DNA from: a virus
IMG/VR virus record: IMGVR_UViG_3300028384_000932
Coordinates: 1 to 32,765 of that record
Length of the DNA: 32,765 nt
Strand: one strand, 5' to 3'
Shown: piece by piece, positions 8,299-17,200 of the stretch
Layout of the letters: every line of letters begins with the position of its first letter
Numbering within the stretch: the stretch's first letter is position 1
Translations under genes and position numbers: made by a program
The notes under the pieces: model-generated
Database searches by the model: none
What the model was told of the DNA's origin: nothing
Seen by the model: only the letters and a program-made list of their open reading frames with translations

Positions 8299-8657
8299 TG
8301 AGGGCGGGAGATTTATTCGATAAGATTGACATTTACAGCGTAAGCCGCACCATCACCAACTTTGGTGATGTGACGCTGGAGCGCACCATTTGGAAGGAAG
8401 GCGTCCGGTGCAAGGTCACGCACTTGGGAACGCCCTCTGTCGGCGGTTCGGAGTTTTCCGACGACAACCAAGAGGTAGGTGAGATGAAGATTGAGTTCAA
8501 GACTCGATACCTCTCCGGCATCACCTTCGATATGGAAATCGAGTACAATGGCGGGGACTTCAATGTCTACTCCATCTTGCCGATTGGTCGCCGTGAGGGC
8601 ATGCGCATCCGTGCCAAGCGCCGCGACAACCAAGACGACTCTAACCCCGCACTGTAA
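8298..8657 (+). CDS. head closure / head-tail adaptor protein
   Basis: 119 aa. Small beta-barrel neck protein of the SPP1 gp16 / HK97 gp7 type, binding under the connector to close the filled head. Evidence is the N-terminal MRAGDLFDKIDIYSVS, the central IWKEGVRCKVTHLG and the MKIEFKTRYLSGIT...YNGGDFNVYSI...RRE pattern, which match the head-tail adaptor family, where a strand with an 'R(Y)xxxI' motif precedes the 'Y/W-NG-xYxV' hairpin. Length is usual. It is coupled on both sides by TAATG overlaps, in the canonical order connector, closure, gp10-like protein. Confidence 0.8.
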   Translation: MRAGDLFDKIDIYSVSRTITNFGDVTLERTIWKEGVRCKVTHLGTPSVGGSEFSDDNQEVGEMKIEFKTRYLSGITFDMEIEYNGGDFNVYSILPIGRREGMRIRAKRRDNQDDSNPAL

Positions 8658-9154
8658 TGGCTCAGAGGGGAAGAAACAGCTTGCGCATTGACTTGGTAGG
8701 ATTCAAGCGCAATGACCCTGCGATGCGAATGCTGCGTAGTGGGTTCACGATGAAGAAGCGACTGTCGGAGTTGAATAAGATTGTCAAATACTCCGGTGAG
8801 CCCATGCTGAAGAAAATGAAGCGCGGATCCCCAAGGGACACGGGGGCGCTTCGGAACAGTCTTGGTATTGAAAAAGCTCGTCGCAAAAAGGGGCCCTTCT
8901 TTATCAGCTACTTTGTCGGCGCGAGAACAGGTAGATACATCAGTGGCGGAGAGATTAAGGCGCGGGCTGGTTGGCGACTTCACTGGGCTGAATTGGGCAC
9001 GGTAAAACATCCGGGACGTTATTTCATGGGCCCTGCCATCCGATATGGCATGCCTGTGGCAAAACGCCTAATTAGAAATGGACTGCGTAACTTGCTCCGC
9101 AACGCCGCAAACCGGTTTAGTCGAGGCAAGTTAGGCTCTGTCATAAAACTTTGA
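8657..9154 (+). CDS. HK97 gp10-like tail completion protein
   Basis: 165 aa, strongly basic. The RGSPRDTGALRNSLGIEKAR segment (about 55-74) and the later WRLHWAELGTVKHPGRYFMGPAIR pattern (about 99-122) are hallmarks of the HK97 gp10 family (P-x-D/R-T-G-x-L, then E-x-G-T...P-x-x-F/M-x-P-A). These proteins help join tail to head. The C-terminus is Arg/Lys/Asn rich (LRNLLRNAANRFSRGK), longer and more basic than average. It is coupled to the head-closure gene by TAATG and followed three bases later by the first tube gene. Confidence 0.85.
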   Translation: MAQRGRNSLRIDLVGFKRNDPAMRMLRSGFTMKKRLSELNKIVKYSGEPMLKKMKRGSPRDTGALRNSLGIEKARRKKGPFFISYFVGARTGRYISGGEIKARAGWRLHWAELGTVKHPGRYFMGPAIRYGMPVAKRLIRNGLRNLLRNAANRFSRGKLGSVIKL

Positions 9155-9157
9155 GTT

Positions 9158-9811
9158 ATGAGTAATATTCTGAAGGCAAAAGTCGTTGGTCTGTACAGCC
9201 TGAAAAAGGACGGCAACACCGATAGTGCACGAACCCCTTTCAAGGTAGCGACTGGATCGAACTTGGCTAATACTGTCACTAACCTCACGTCGAGTGGTGT
9301 TTCTGATGGTGATTACGCCTTGCTTGCTCGTGACAACATGCCGTATGTGTGGAATTACACGGACGCAGGCAGCAACAATTACCCGGCCTTCATTCAGGTC
9401 TCGGACTCCACTACGAACCCAATTACTTATGACCAAGCTTTGGATGACTTGAGCTTGTTCTTGGCTGCCACGAATACCAGCCTTGACATGAGTAACTCCA
9501 ACACCGAAGTCGTGGCCACGGATGGTGATGGCGGTAGCGAGACCTACATCATTGGTGGGGCTCAATCTTGGAGCATTCAGGCTGATGGCTTCATGACCGT
9601 CAATGACTATAAGATTGCGGACACGTTCATTGCATCGGCCATCAACTCTTACGTCATTGTGCGCATGGTCATGGATGTGACCGGTACTCTCAACCAAGAG
9701 TATTGGGGCCAAGGAATCATTGAAAGCCTGTCGCTTTCCGGTGGTTTTGATGACAATGTCACATACTCCGTAAGCGTGCAGGGCTACGGTCGAATCCTCA
9801 CATACGAATAA
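9158..9811 (+). CDS. major tail (tube) protein, copy 1
   Basis: 217 aa, beta-rich, acidic, without Cys. Its position after gp10 and before the chaperone and tape measure genes, and its pattern (SLDMSNS near 108-114, SWSIQADGFM near 137-146, YVIVRM, GIIESLSLSGGFDDN and a final beta hairpin) fit the TP901-1-type tail tube family, whose members stack as hexamers around the tape measure. The protein at 9814-10419 repeats the same landmarks in the same order, so the two are probably paralogues. Which one builds the tube and which is a terminal or decorating variant cannot be told from sequence alone. Confidence 0.75.
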   Translation: MSNILKAKVVGLYSLKKDGNTDSARTPFKVATGSNLANTVTNLTSSGVSDGDYALLARDNMPYVWNYTDAGSNNYPAFIQVSDSTTNPITYDQALDDLSLFLAATNTSLDMSNSNTEVVATDGDGGSETYIIGGAQSWSIQADGFMTVNDYKIADTFIASAINSYVIVRMVMDVTGTLNQEYWGQGIIESLSLSGGFDDNVTYSVSVQGYGRILTYE

Positions 9812-9813
9812 TC

Positions 9814-10419
9814 ATGGCAACCGTACTTAATAGCAACAACATCTTCGTCAAGTTCTTTGATTTGACGACGACCAAGCCGGAAACCCTTACGGTGACGGAC
9901 GCTTGGGCCAACGATGGCATCGAAGCCGGAGACCTGACCGATGGCGGCAACTTGGAACTCTCCTTGGGGGCCGATCAGGCCAACGGCACGTACATCATTC
10001 TAAACGGTAGTGGTAAGTGGGCAGGAGTCGTCCAATACAACAAAGCCACCGGTAGCAACCTGTATGCCTACTCCACGGTAACCGCGGCCACGTCTGCAAC
10101 TTTGGACATGACCAATAGCCAAAACGATGTTGCCCGCGATGCCGGCCTTGGTGGCTTGATTCAGGAGTCCGACAACGAGTGGTCAATCAGTATCGATGGA
10201 TTGGTTCAGGACGCCAACCAAGATACGGGCCGAACGCTCCTTGATGAAGCCATTGACGACCCCTACTTGGTGGTCAGCTTTGAACTTGACGGCGACAACC
10301 CGAAGAACTACGTTGGCTTGGCTAAGATTGACAATATCTCCTTTAGCGGCAGCGTAGACGAAGCGGCCACTTACTCCGCCACCCTTCAGGGGGTCGACAA
10401 GCTTTACGAGCAAATTTAG
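9814..10419 (+). CDS. tail tube-like protein, copy 2
   Basis: 201 aa. Residues about 94-201 align by eye with residues 105-217 of the preceding protein: ATLDMTNS, EWSISIDGLV, YLVVSFELDGD, GLAKIDNISFSGSVDE and a final ATYSATLQG hairpin all have counterparts. The N-terminal 90 residues are less alike but share the beta-rich, Asp/Asn/Gly-rich style. It follows copy 1 after two bases (stop TAA, then ATC, then ATG). It could be a second tube protein, a tube-terminating ring, or a component of the tail tip. No Ig-like domain is fused at the C-terminus; a separate beta-rich protein follows instead. Confidence 0.72.
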   Translation: MATVLNSNNIFVKFFDLTTTKPETLTVTDAWANDGIEAGDLTDGGNLELSLGADQANGTYIILNGSGKWAGVVQYNKATGSNLYAYSTVTAATSATLDMTNSQNDVARDAGLGGLIQESDNEWSISIDGLVQDANQDTGRTLLDEAIDDPYLVVSFELDGDNPKNYVGLAKIDNISFSGSVDEAATYSATLQGVDKLYEQI

Positions 10420-10422
10420 CCC

Positions 10423-11220
10423 GTGGCGGTTGTTGAGGAATCTCCGGTCTTCAGCGTTCAACTCAACACCCCGGACTATCTTGATGCCGGTAGCGCCGAC
10501 TACATCATTATGCATGATGGTATTGGCTCCGACCCCGCTATGTCCATTACCCTCAGTGGGGCGGGGGTTATTGCTGGTAACACGTACAGTATCAGCGTCA
10601 TTCTCGATCCGGCCGACATTGGTACCGGCAACGTTCAGGAAACTGTCGCTACGGCTACAGGAACCTTTGCGGGTGCCAGTCCGCAGACCATTGACATCTC
10701 CAGCCTCAACGTGCCTACGGTTTACACGACCAAGTCTGTTCACAGTAGCGACAGTCAATTCCCTCCAGGATTGAGTGCTACGGTCACCACTCCAGTAGAG
10801 TCTCTGTCTTCGACAGTTACCACGTTTTCTTATGAATTGGCTGGAGCTGACACGTTCCATTTGGTTTATGGTCCGACCGTTGCGTTCTCCGGAACGACCA
10901 GTGCCACCACGGCCTCTGTGGGGGAGACAATTTCCGCAACCTACACCGGAGTTAGCGGCGTCAGTCTGTCAACGGGTATCACCGGTAGTGACCTCCATTA
11001 TGAACTGGAAGTTACCAAGGATTCAGATGGAACTGCTGCCGGCACAAACACGAATAACAACCCGCTGCCATATGGAAACACGTCGGTTTCAGGGCTAACT
11101 CTGAGCAATTTGAGTGTTGCGGAGACTATCACCGCAAGGGCCATTCTGCGTACCGGAACCACGGCCTCTCCGGGCGATACTTCGGTCGTCATTAATGAGC
11201 AACAATACACCATAGTATAA
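10423..11220 (+). CDS. beta-rich, Ig-like virion protein (unknown)
   Basis: 265 aa, starting at GTG 10423, three bases after the previous stop; no in-frame ATG precedes it. Rich in Ser, Thr, Gly and Val, with alternating beta patterns and repeated 'TTxxVxETIxAxYTGVSG'-style strands; residues about 150-265 look like one or two Ig-like or carbohydrate-binding-like beta sandwiches. No Cys and no hydrophobic segment. It lies between the tube proteins and the chaperone genes, where many phages carry an Ig-like domain fused to the tube protein. Here it would be a free-standing version decorating the tail. Function is inference. The stop overlaps the next ATG (TAATG). Confidence 0.68.
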   Translation: MAVVEESPVFSVQLNTPDYLDAGSADYIIMHDGIGSDPAMSITLSGAGVIAGNTYSISVILDPADIGTGNVQETVATATGTFAGASPQTIDISSLNVPTVYTTKSVHSSDSQFPPGLSATVTTPVESLSSTVTTFSYELAGADTFHLVYGPTVAFSGTTSATTASVGETISATYTGVSGVSLSTGITGSDLHYELEVTKDSDGTAAGTNTNNNPLPYGNTSVSGLTLSNLSVAETITARAILRTGTTASPGDTSVVINEQQYTIV

Positions 11221-11582
11221 TGTCAACAAACGATTTTCGCGGAGAACACATGTTGTCCATCGCCGGACGACAGTATCCAATCCTGATTAACTATAATAGT
11301 TTAAGGATTATGTGCCGCGAGGAGAAGATGGAATTCTCTGATCTTGATGCGGCGATGACCGACAGGGCCTTGGACACCGTCCCCATGATTGTTTATTATG
11401 GGTTGCGTAATTACTGCATCAAAATGTCCAAGAAGGTTCCCTTTGAGGACTACGAGGTGTTCTGTGCCAACGCCCTCGATGAGCCCGGTGGGTTTGAGGC
11501 AATGTTGGAGATGGTCACCGGGAGCATGGCGGTGCAGAAGCCTGCGCCAAAAAAAAAGGCGACAACCCGGACGCGGAAGTAG
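11220..11582 (+). CDS. tail assembly chaperone, 0-frame product (gpG-like)
   Basis: 120 aa when read without frameshift. Small helical protein (DLDAAMTDRALDTVPMIVYY, then DYEVFCANALDEPGGFEAML) in the exact slot of lambda gpG, just before the tape measure. It ends with a Lys/Arg tail after AVQKPAPKKK, where the nine-A tract at 11549-11557 allows a -1 shift into the ORF that follows. Chaperones of this kind coat the tape measure during tail assembly and are absent from the finished virion. The start overlaps the preceding stop by one base. Confidence 0.8.
   Translation: MSTNDFRGEHMLSIAGRQYPILINYNSLRIMCREEKMEFSDLDAAMTDRALDTVPMIVYYGLRNYCIKMSKKVPFEDYEVFCANALDEPGGFEAMLEMVTGSMAVQKPAPKKKATTRTRK
11549..11557 (+). 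other. programmed -1 ribosomal frameshift site (A9 tract)
   Basis: Nine A residues follow CC and precede GGCG. In the 0 frame the codons 11550-11552 and 11553-11555 are both AAA with an A before them, so A-AAA-AAA is a perfect X-XXY-YYZ slippery heptamer. Slipping back one base continues as K-G-D-N-P-D-A-E-V-E-L-L-W-E-D-I-F-L-R-G, open to 11890. The sequence between the slip site and the first usable start of the second ORF is protein-like, which argues that translation enters from upstream. Confidence 0.8.
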
Positions 11583-11890
11583 AGCTGCTTTGGGAGGACA
11601 TCTTCTTGCGGGGCATGGAGGTGGGCCTGACCCCTGAGCAGTTTTGGTCGATGACCCCAAGGGAGTTTCACTTCGTAGTAAAGGGCTACGAGTTCCGCCT
11701 TGCGCGATCCTGGGATATGACGGCGGCGTCTATGTCTTTGTTGGCCAACATCAACAGTGCCAAGGGTAAGAAGTTTAAGCCCGCCGACTTCCACCCCCTA
11801 CTGGACGTAACTTCGTCTGCGGATGATGTGCGCGAAGCCCTAAAGCTTCTGCGCGATTATAATCAGCAGGAAGATGGCGTTAATCAGTGA
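11555..11890 (+). CDS. tail assembly chaperone, -1 frame extension (gpT-like)
   Basis: The -1 frame adds 111 aa after the slip, giving a fusion of about 223 aa from 11220. It contains LTPEQFWSMTPREFHFVVKG, the typical 'PxxFWxMTPxEF' signature of the second chaperone domain that contacts the tape measure in G/GT systems, and a helical C-terminus (DVREALKLLRDYNQQ). There is no ATG before 11615, only a TTG at 11606, and the segment between 11555 and 11606 looks coding, so independent initiation is less likely than frameshifting. It overlaps the tape measure start by 17 bases. Confidence 0.8.
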   Translation, partial: KGDNPDAEVELLWEDIFLRGMEVGLTPEQFWSMTPREFHFVVKGYEFRLARSWDMTAASMSLLANINSAKGKKFKPADFHPLLDVTSSADDVREALKLLRDYNQQEDGVNQ

Positions 11891-14243
11891 TTTTAGTAGG
11901 CTCTCAGCCATTCTGTCTCTCGACATTACGAACTTCCTTCGTAATTCCGAGATTGCCAGTACAAAGCTTGGCCGCCTACAAGCACAGTTTCGTCAGGCAG
12001 GTCAAAGTTTAGTTCGTGGTCCTGGCTTGGCGTTTGGCCTAATCGGAGTAGGCGCCGTACAAGCAGCTGAGGGTTTTGACCGACTCTCGTTTCAACTTCA
12101 GGCTCTTGCCGGTGAAACCGCCACGGCGGCGCTAACCAAAAACGCCAAAGAGCTGGGTCTAAGTAGCGCGTTTACCGCCACTGAAATCCAAAAGCTTCAG
12201 CTCGAATTGGGTAAGCTGGGTTTGAGTGCTACCGACATTCAATCTGTTGCTCAATCGGTCACGGATATCTCCACGATTTTCGACACTGACTTGGCTCAGA
12301 CCGGTGCCGGTTTTGCGGCTACCATCAAGCAGTTCACATTAGACTTTGATAGTGCGGCACAGGTGTCTGACATTTTCGCAACGGCAGTGGGCAAGACCCA
12401 GCTCACCGTTCCGGAATTGCAGGAGGCTCTGAAGAACGTAGGCCCTGTCGCGGCACAGTTGGGATTCTCTCTTGAGGAGACGGTCGCGGTTTTGGGTACG
12501 TTTGCTGATGCCGGCCTGAAAGGTGGTATCGCAGGTACTAAGTTCAAGTCTGCCTTGAATAGCTTGGTCAAGAAGTTCCCTGATGCCAAGGCCAAGTTCT
12601 TGGATCTTGTCACCGGTCAAGCCAGCTACAATGAAATCTTGGATTCCACCAATTCTCGTGGTGGTATTGGAATACAGATTATTCAAGACAACATCACTGA
12701 GTATCAAAACTTGGTAGGCGCACTGAACCTCGCAGAAGGTGCGACTGAGCGCCTGACTGACGGCATGCAGGACAGGTTGTTCTTCAGTTTGGAGCGAGTC
12801 AAGAACTCATTTCAGGCTTTGGGTATTGCCATTGGTGAGGGGTTTGGTCCGTTCCTTACCCGGCTTGCAGATCGGCTTGGCTTCTTGGTCAAGTCTTTGA
12901 CCGATGGTGGCACGGCAACATCAAGGTGGATTGCCGAGCTCATGGTGATTACCGTTGAGTCTTCCCTGATTATTTTTGCAATCAGTCAGATTGGTGGTGC
13001 AATTACAGGACTCATTGCCAACCCGGCTTTTGCCGCCGCAGCTGCGGTAGCTTCTATTGCCGCGGCATTCTTCAAGGCTAAAATCGACGCGGACATTTTC
13101 GCGGCAAACATGGAGGAGGCCAACTCCAGTTTCGAGGACTTGGTTGGCTATGCAGATAGCTTGTCCAAGGGCAACGAAGTCATTTTGACTACGGTTCAGG
13201 ATTACGCCGCTCTCCAACGCGATGCCGAGGCGTCCATCCGGGCTCAAGAAACCGCAATTGCGGCCCTTATTGAAAAGGAAAAAAAGCTCAATCTAGAAAG
13301 GGAACAGGCAGGTGCTCGGTTCGACGAGACAAGTTCGATTGAAGTCGCAAGACTGGATAAGGAGATTGCAGACAACCAGGCCAAGCAGAGTGAGTTTACG
13401 CAAAGAATCTTTGCTCTCCAACCTCTAATCAAGGAGTCGAAGTTTCAAATCAGTAAGATTGAAGCCGAGCAGCTCAAAGCTCTGCGTGAACGGTACAAAA
13501 TTGAGCTAGACAACCTTGGTGCGGGCGATGAGGACTTGAAGTTGGCTAGGGAAAAGCACCGCGAGTACCAAAAGCAACTGAAGGCCCTTAACGAGGTCAA
13601 TAAGGCGCTTCAAAAGCAAACCATCAAGTCTGACGCGGGTGCGTTTGGTATTGATGGGCAGGAGCAGACTCAGAAAATCGTTGATCTGTACGGCGAGCTC
13701 ACGGTTTTGGGCGTGACCATAGATGAGGCCAACCAAAGCTTGGCAGAGCTTATGTCGAGCAAGGAGCTGTTGGTTCCCGAAGGCGGAGGATACGTCTTCA
13801 TTCCGCCAGAGGGGCTCGACGAGTTCGAGCGTTTGGGCAACCTCGCAAGTTTGGCTCAAGGATTCACGGATGGTTTTGGTCGGGCTATGAGTGCCGCTAT
13901 CACGGGCACTCAAAAGTTTGGTGAGGCATTGAAAAACAACTTGATTCAGGCTTTGCAAGCAGTGATTTCGAAGGTCATATCACTCATTGCCCTGTACGGA
14001 ATCTTGGCCATCGTAAGTGGCGGAACATCAGTTGGTCTTGGCGCATTTGTAAGCTCAGGATTTGGCTTGGGCTCTCAAAGCATGAGCGAAATCTTTAGTA
14101 CCGGCTTTGCGCAGGGCGTTGGGCCAGCTTTCCGTAGCGGGTCGGCCGGCGGCGGCACGGGCTCTGCCGGATTCCGTCTGCAAGGACAAGACTTGGTGCT
14201 TTCTGCCGAACGTTCCGGTAGGGCATTCTCACGAATTGGATAA
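11874..14243 (+). CDS. tape measure protein
   Basis: 789 aa. It sets tail length and is packed in the tube lumen; at about 1.5 Angstrom per residue this would give a tail of roughly 110-120 nm. Residues about 60-280 match the TP901-type tape measure core (FDRLSFQLQALAGETATAAL, then ELGLSSAFTATEIQKL and later a GTFADAGLKGG segment). Two hydrophobic stretches, about 348-400 (VITVESSLIIFAISQIGGAI and an Ala-rich run) and about 690-735, fit the membrane-inserting parts of such proteins. Residues about 440-610 are Lys/Glu/Gln-rich coiled coil. No lysozyme or peptidase domain is visible. The stop overlaps the next ATG (ATAATG). Confidence 0.92.
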   Translation: MALISDFSRLSAILSLDITNFLRNSEIASTKLGRLQAQFRQAGQSLVRGPGLAFGLIGVGAVQAAEGFDRLSFQLQALAGETATAALTKNAKELGLSSAFTATEIQKLQLELGKLGLSATDIQSVAQSVTDISTIFDTDLAQTGAGFAATIKQFTLDFDSAAQVSDIFATAVGKTQLTVPELQEALKNVGPVAAQLGFSLEETVAVLGTFADAGLKGGIAGTKFKSALNSLVKKFPDAKAKFLDLVTGQASYNEILDSTNSRGGIGIQIIQDNITEYQNLVGALNLAEGATERLTDGMQDRLFFSLERVKNSFQALGIAIGEGFGPFLTRLADRLGFLVKSLTDGGTATSRWIAELMVITVESSLIIFAISQIGGAITGLIANPAFAAAAAVASIAAAFFKAKIDADIFAANMEEANSSFEDLVGYADSLSKGNEVILTTVQDYAALQRDAEASIRAQETAIAALIEKEKKLNLEREQAGARFDETSSIEVARLDKEIADNQAKQSEFTQRIFALQPLIKESKFQISKIEAEQLKALRERYKIELDNLGAGDEDLKLAREKHREYQKQLKALNEVNKALQKQTIKSDAGAFGIDGQEQTQKIVDLYGELTVLGVTIDEANQSLAELMSSKELLVPEGGGYVFIPPEGLDEFERLGNLASLAQGFTDGFGRAMSAAITGTQKFGEALKNNLIQALQAVISKVISLIALYGILAIVSGGTSVGLGAFVSSGFGLGSQSMSEIFSTGFAQGVGPAFRSGSAGGGTGSAGFRLQGQDLVLSAERSGRAFSRIG

Positions 14244-17200
14244 TGGCAACAGTTAGATATACTTCGCACTTCAAGGGGGCTGCGGGAAACGAGTTCTTGG
14301 TCCGCATTTACGACTTGGAGTACACCCACTCACCGTTGGGATGGGGTTTTTCGGGCTCTGTACCACTGACGATTCAGGGTGACGGCCTTGAAATCAATTA
14401 CAAGGGCAAGACGGACACCCATTTGGACCCTATCATCCCGTCAACTTGCGACCTGAAGTTGATCATCACCAACGACGATCAAGAGAAGCTCATAACCAAC
14501 ATTGAGGCCGGGTCTGAGTTTCAGTTGGCCTTGGAGATTCTGCACAAGACGCAAGCCACTTCCCAGGGCGAGTGGGATCCGTATTGGAGGGGTGTTTTGG
14601 TCCCGGAAACGGTGTCTACGGACATCGGAATCCACCCATATGGGGTCGCCTTGACGTTCACCGACGGTCTATCTTTGCTCAAAGACGCTCCGTACCGGGT
14701 CACCGAGCACGAGCCCTTTGAGGGCGGTGCAAAGCTCCGTAAGCATATCGGTCGGTGTCTGTCGTACCTGCCGCACGCTGACTTATGGGATTACACCAAT
14801 GCCGGAGACCCATTCTTCGTCAGTTTAAGTGACCTGTACCACAAAAATCACATTGTTGGTAGTCTAAGTGGCAATCAGGTTTACACCGACGACCCTCTCT
14901 TCTACTCAGGAGCGGACTCCGCTGCTTTCTACGAGCCCTCTGCACGAAAGAACCCTTATGGGCGTCACTTCATTGAGGAAGGGGCTTATTACAGTTGCTA
15001 TGACGTCATCCGTGACATCATGGTTACTATGGGGTTGCGCATGAATCACGCTTACGGCCGATTCTTTGCCGTTTCTCCTACGATTATGGCCGCTACGGGC
15101 CAAGCTACCCAATATCAAATCCACGGCAGGAAATCTGATGCGAGAAGCCTCCTGAACACCAGCTTTCAGGACAGCGTATCGACTCTGCTGAGTACCACCG
15201 ATCACACCTACCGCATCGGCAAGGAGGAATTCAGTGACAGGTATCACATTGCGGTGGGTAGTCAGGAAAGTTGGCTTCCAGCCGTCAATTCAGCCACTTA
15301 CGTGCACCGTGACGCAGGTGTCAAGGGTGTATTCGCGAGAAAATCGGCTTATTACCTGGATCTTGCGTGCTACCCGCCACCTCCGCCCGCTCAAAGGAGG
15401 CCCAATAACGGATTTCTCGGCTTCTCATCAGGACTGGTCGATGCGGACATCCCCGCCAATGGCTTGGTAAATCCTGATGCGACTGTAGGCGAAAACACCG
15501 GACTTCGCATCAAGGGCGAGCTTAAAGTTCGACTTAGAAACCCTCGAAACGGCGCTTCCGGGGATGTAGGCACCGGATATGGTCAAGTGCGCGTTGCAGA
15601 ACAGTGGCTTGGGTGCAAAATCGTGTGTGATTTGACCATCAAGGTCGGGTCTTACTACTTGGTGCAGACCATCACTCAAACAGGAGCTGCTGACTTCACT
15701 GACGAGAACGATTTTGGTGAAATCACCCTCAACGCCACCGCGCCCGGCGTTGCTGGAGGAACTGACCGCCAGTACTACCCCCTTGAGGCGAGCACAGCAG
15801 AGTGGACCACCAATCCTGGCACTTTCGCCTTCGATATGGCGAATTTTGAGCTTACAACACCCCTGGTTCAGGGCATTGAATACGACGATGAAAACGGAGA
15901 GGTGCAAAGCTACCCGGTTGGATGTTGGACTCGTCGCCGAAATCACAACAACTTGCGGTACGATCAGGAGTCATATGACCACTGGACGTCCGATCAACCC
16001 GCTGAGTTGGACATCATTACTGCGGACCAAACAATTAGTTTTAGCTACCCCAACCCCTATCTAAGCATTGAGTTGGACTTGCAGACCCCGCCGTTGCCCG
16101 ACGGAGTCTCTGAGCAAACGGGGGTTACTTTCGATGTAAACCTTCGTGGTTTTACTGCTGAGGGTGACTCGCTTCCTGACGAGGACCGCGCTGATGTAGC
16201 TGTCGGTGACGATTGGTTGGGCAATGTTTTGGCGGGCTCGGCCTACATCAGAGACCTCAATGTTTTCATTGGTAGCGGAAGCGACGACATTGACACCTTC
16301 TATCGGGTGTCCGAGGAGAATCCTCGTGGAGGCGAGCACTTCCTTGCCGGACGCTCAATCTTGGGCGCTCGATACAGGTCAGCCAATGGCGCTGTCGGAT
16401 ATCTGACCCACAGCAACTCCGACACCCCGCCCACAGAGGGTATGGGTCTTGGGTACAAGATGATTACTGAGGACACTGACACCAACTTCAGGGGCAACTT
16501 TGAGGAGTTGGCCGCAAGTGCATATCAGTTTCGTAGCAAGAACCGACACCTGTACAACCTGCGCCTGATTCGCAAGGAAGGAAGTCCGAACTACCTCATC
16601 GCACCGCACACGCTGTTCCACTACAACTATCCGAACCCCGACGAGGACTTATTGGTGTTGGAGTCACGGCACAACCTGCACCGGGAAGAGATTGAAGTCA
16701 CCGCTATTGAGCTCACAACGGAGCCCAGGACCATCACCGAGGTGACCAACTCTGACGATCGCGGCACACCGGGCATTGCGGGCGGGGGCTTCCCTGCGGA
16801 TGTTTTAGGGGGCAAGTTGGCCACCACCAACACCGGTGGTGTAGCCCCTGCGGACATAACGAAGCTCAGTTTCCTCAACACCAACTCTGCCGGTGACGGG
16901 ATTGATACTATTGATGGGTTCACAGGTGGGAGTGGTAGCGTTTCGGCTGACGACCAGCTAAAGTTGGACGCCATTACCATTGATGCGAGCGGCAACATCA
17001 CGGACTTTACGGTCGCGGGCCAACCCCTGACTTCCGACGAGATTGAAGACGCCGGTTCAAGCCACAAGTTCGCCACTGCTGGACAACTGACTCAGATTGC
17101 CACCAATCAGAGTGACATTAGTACGAACGCGACCAATATCACGAGCGTATCAAATGGATTGTCCGACATTCAGTCCTTCTTCAAGGATGAGAACACGGGT

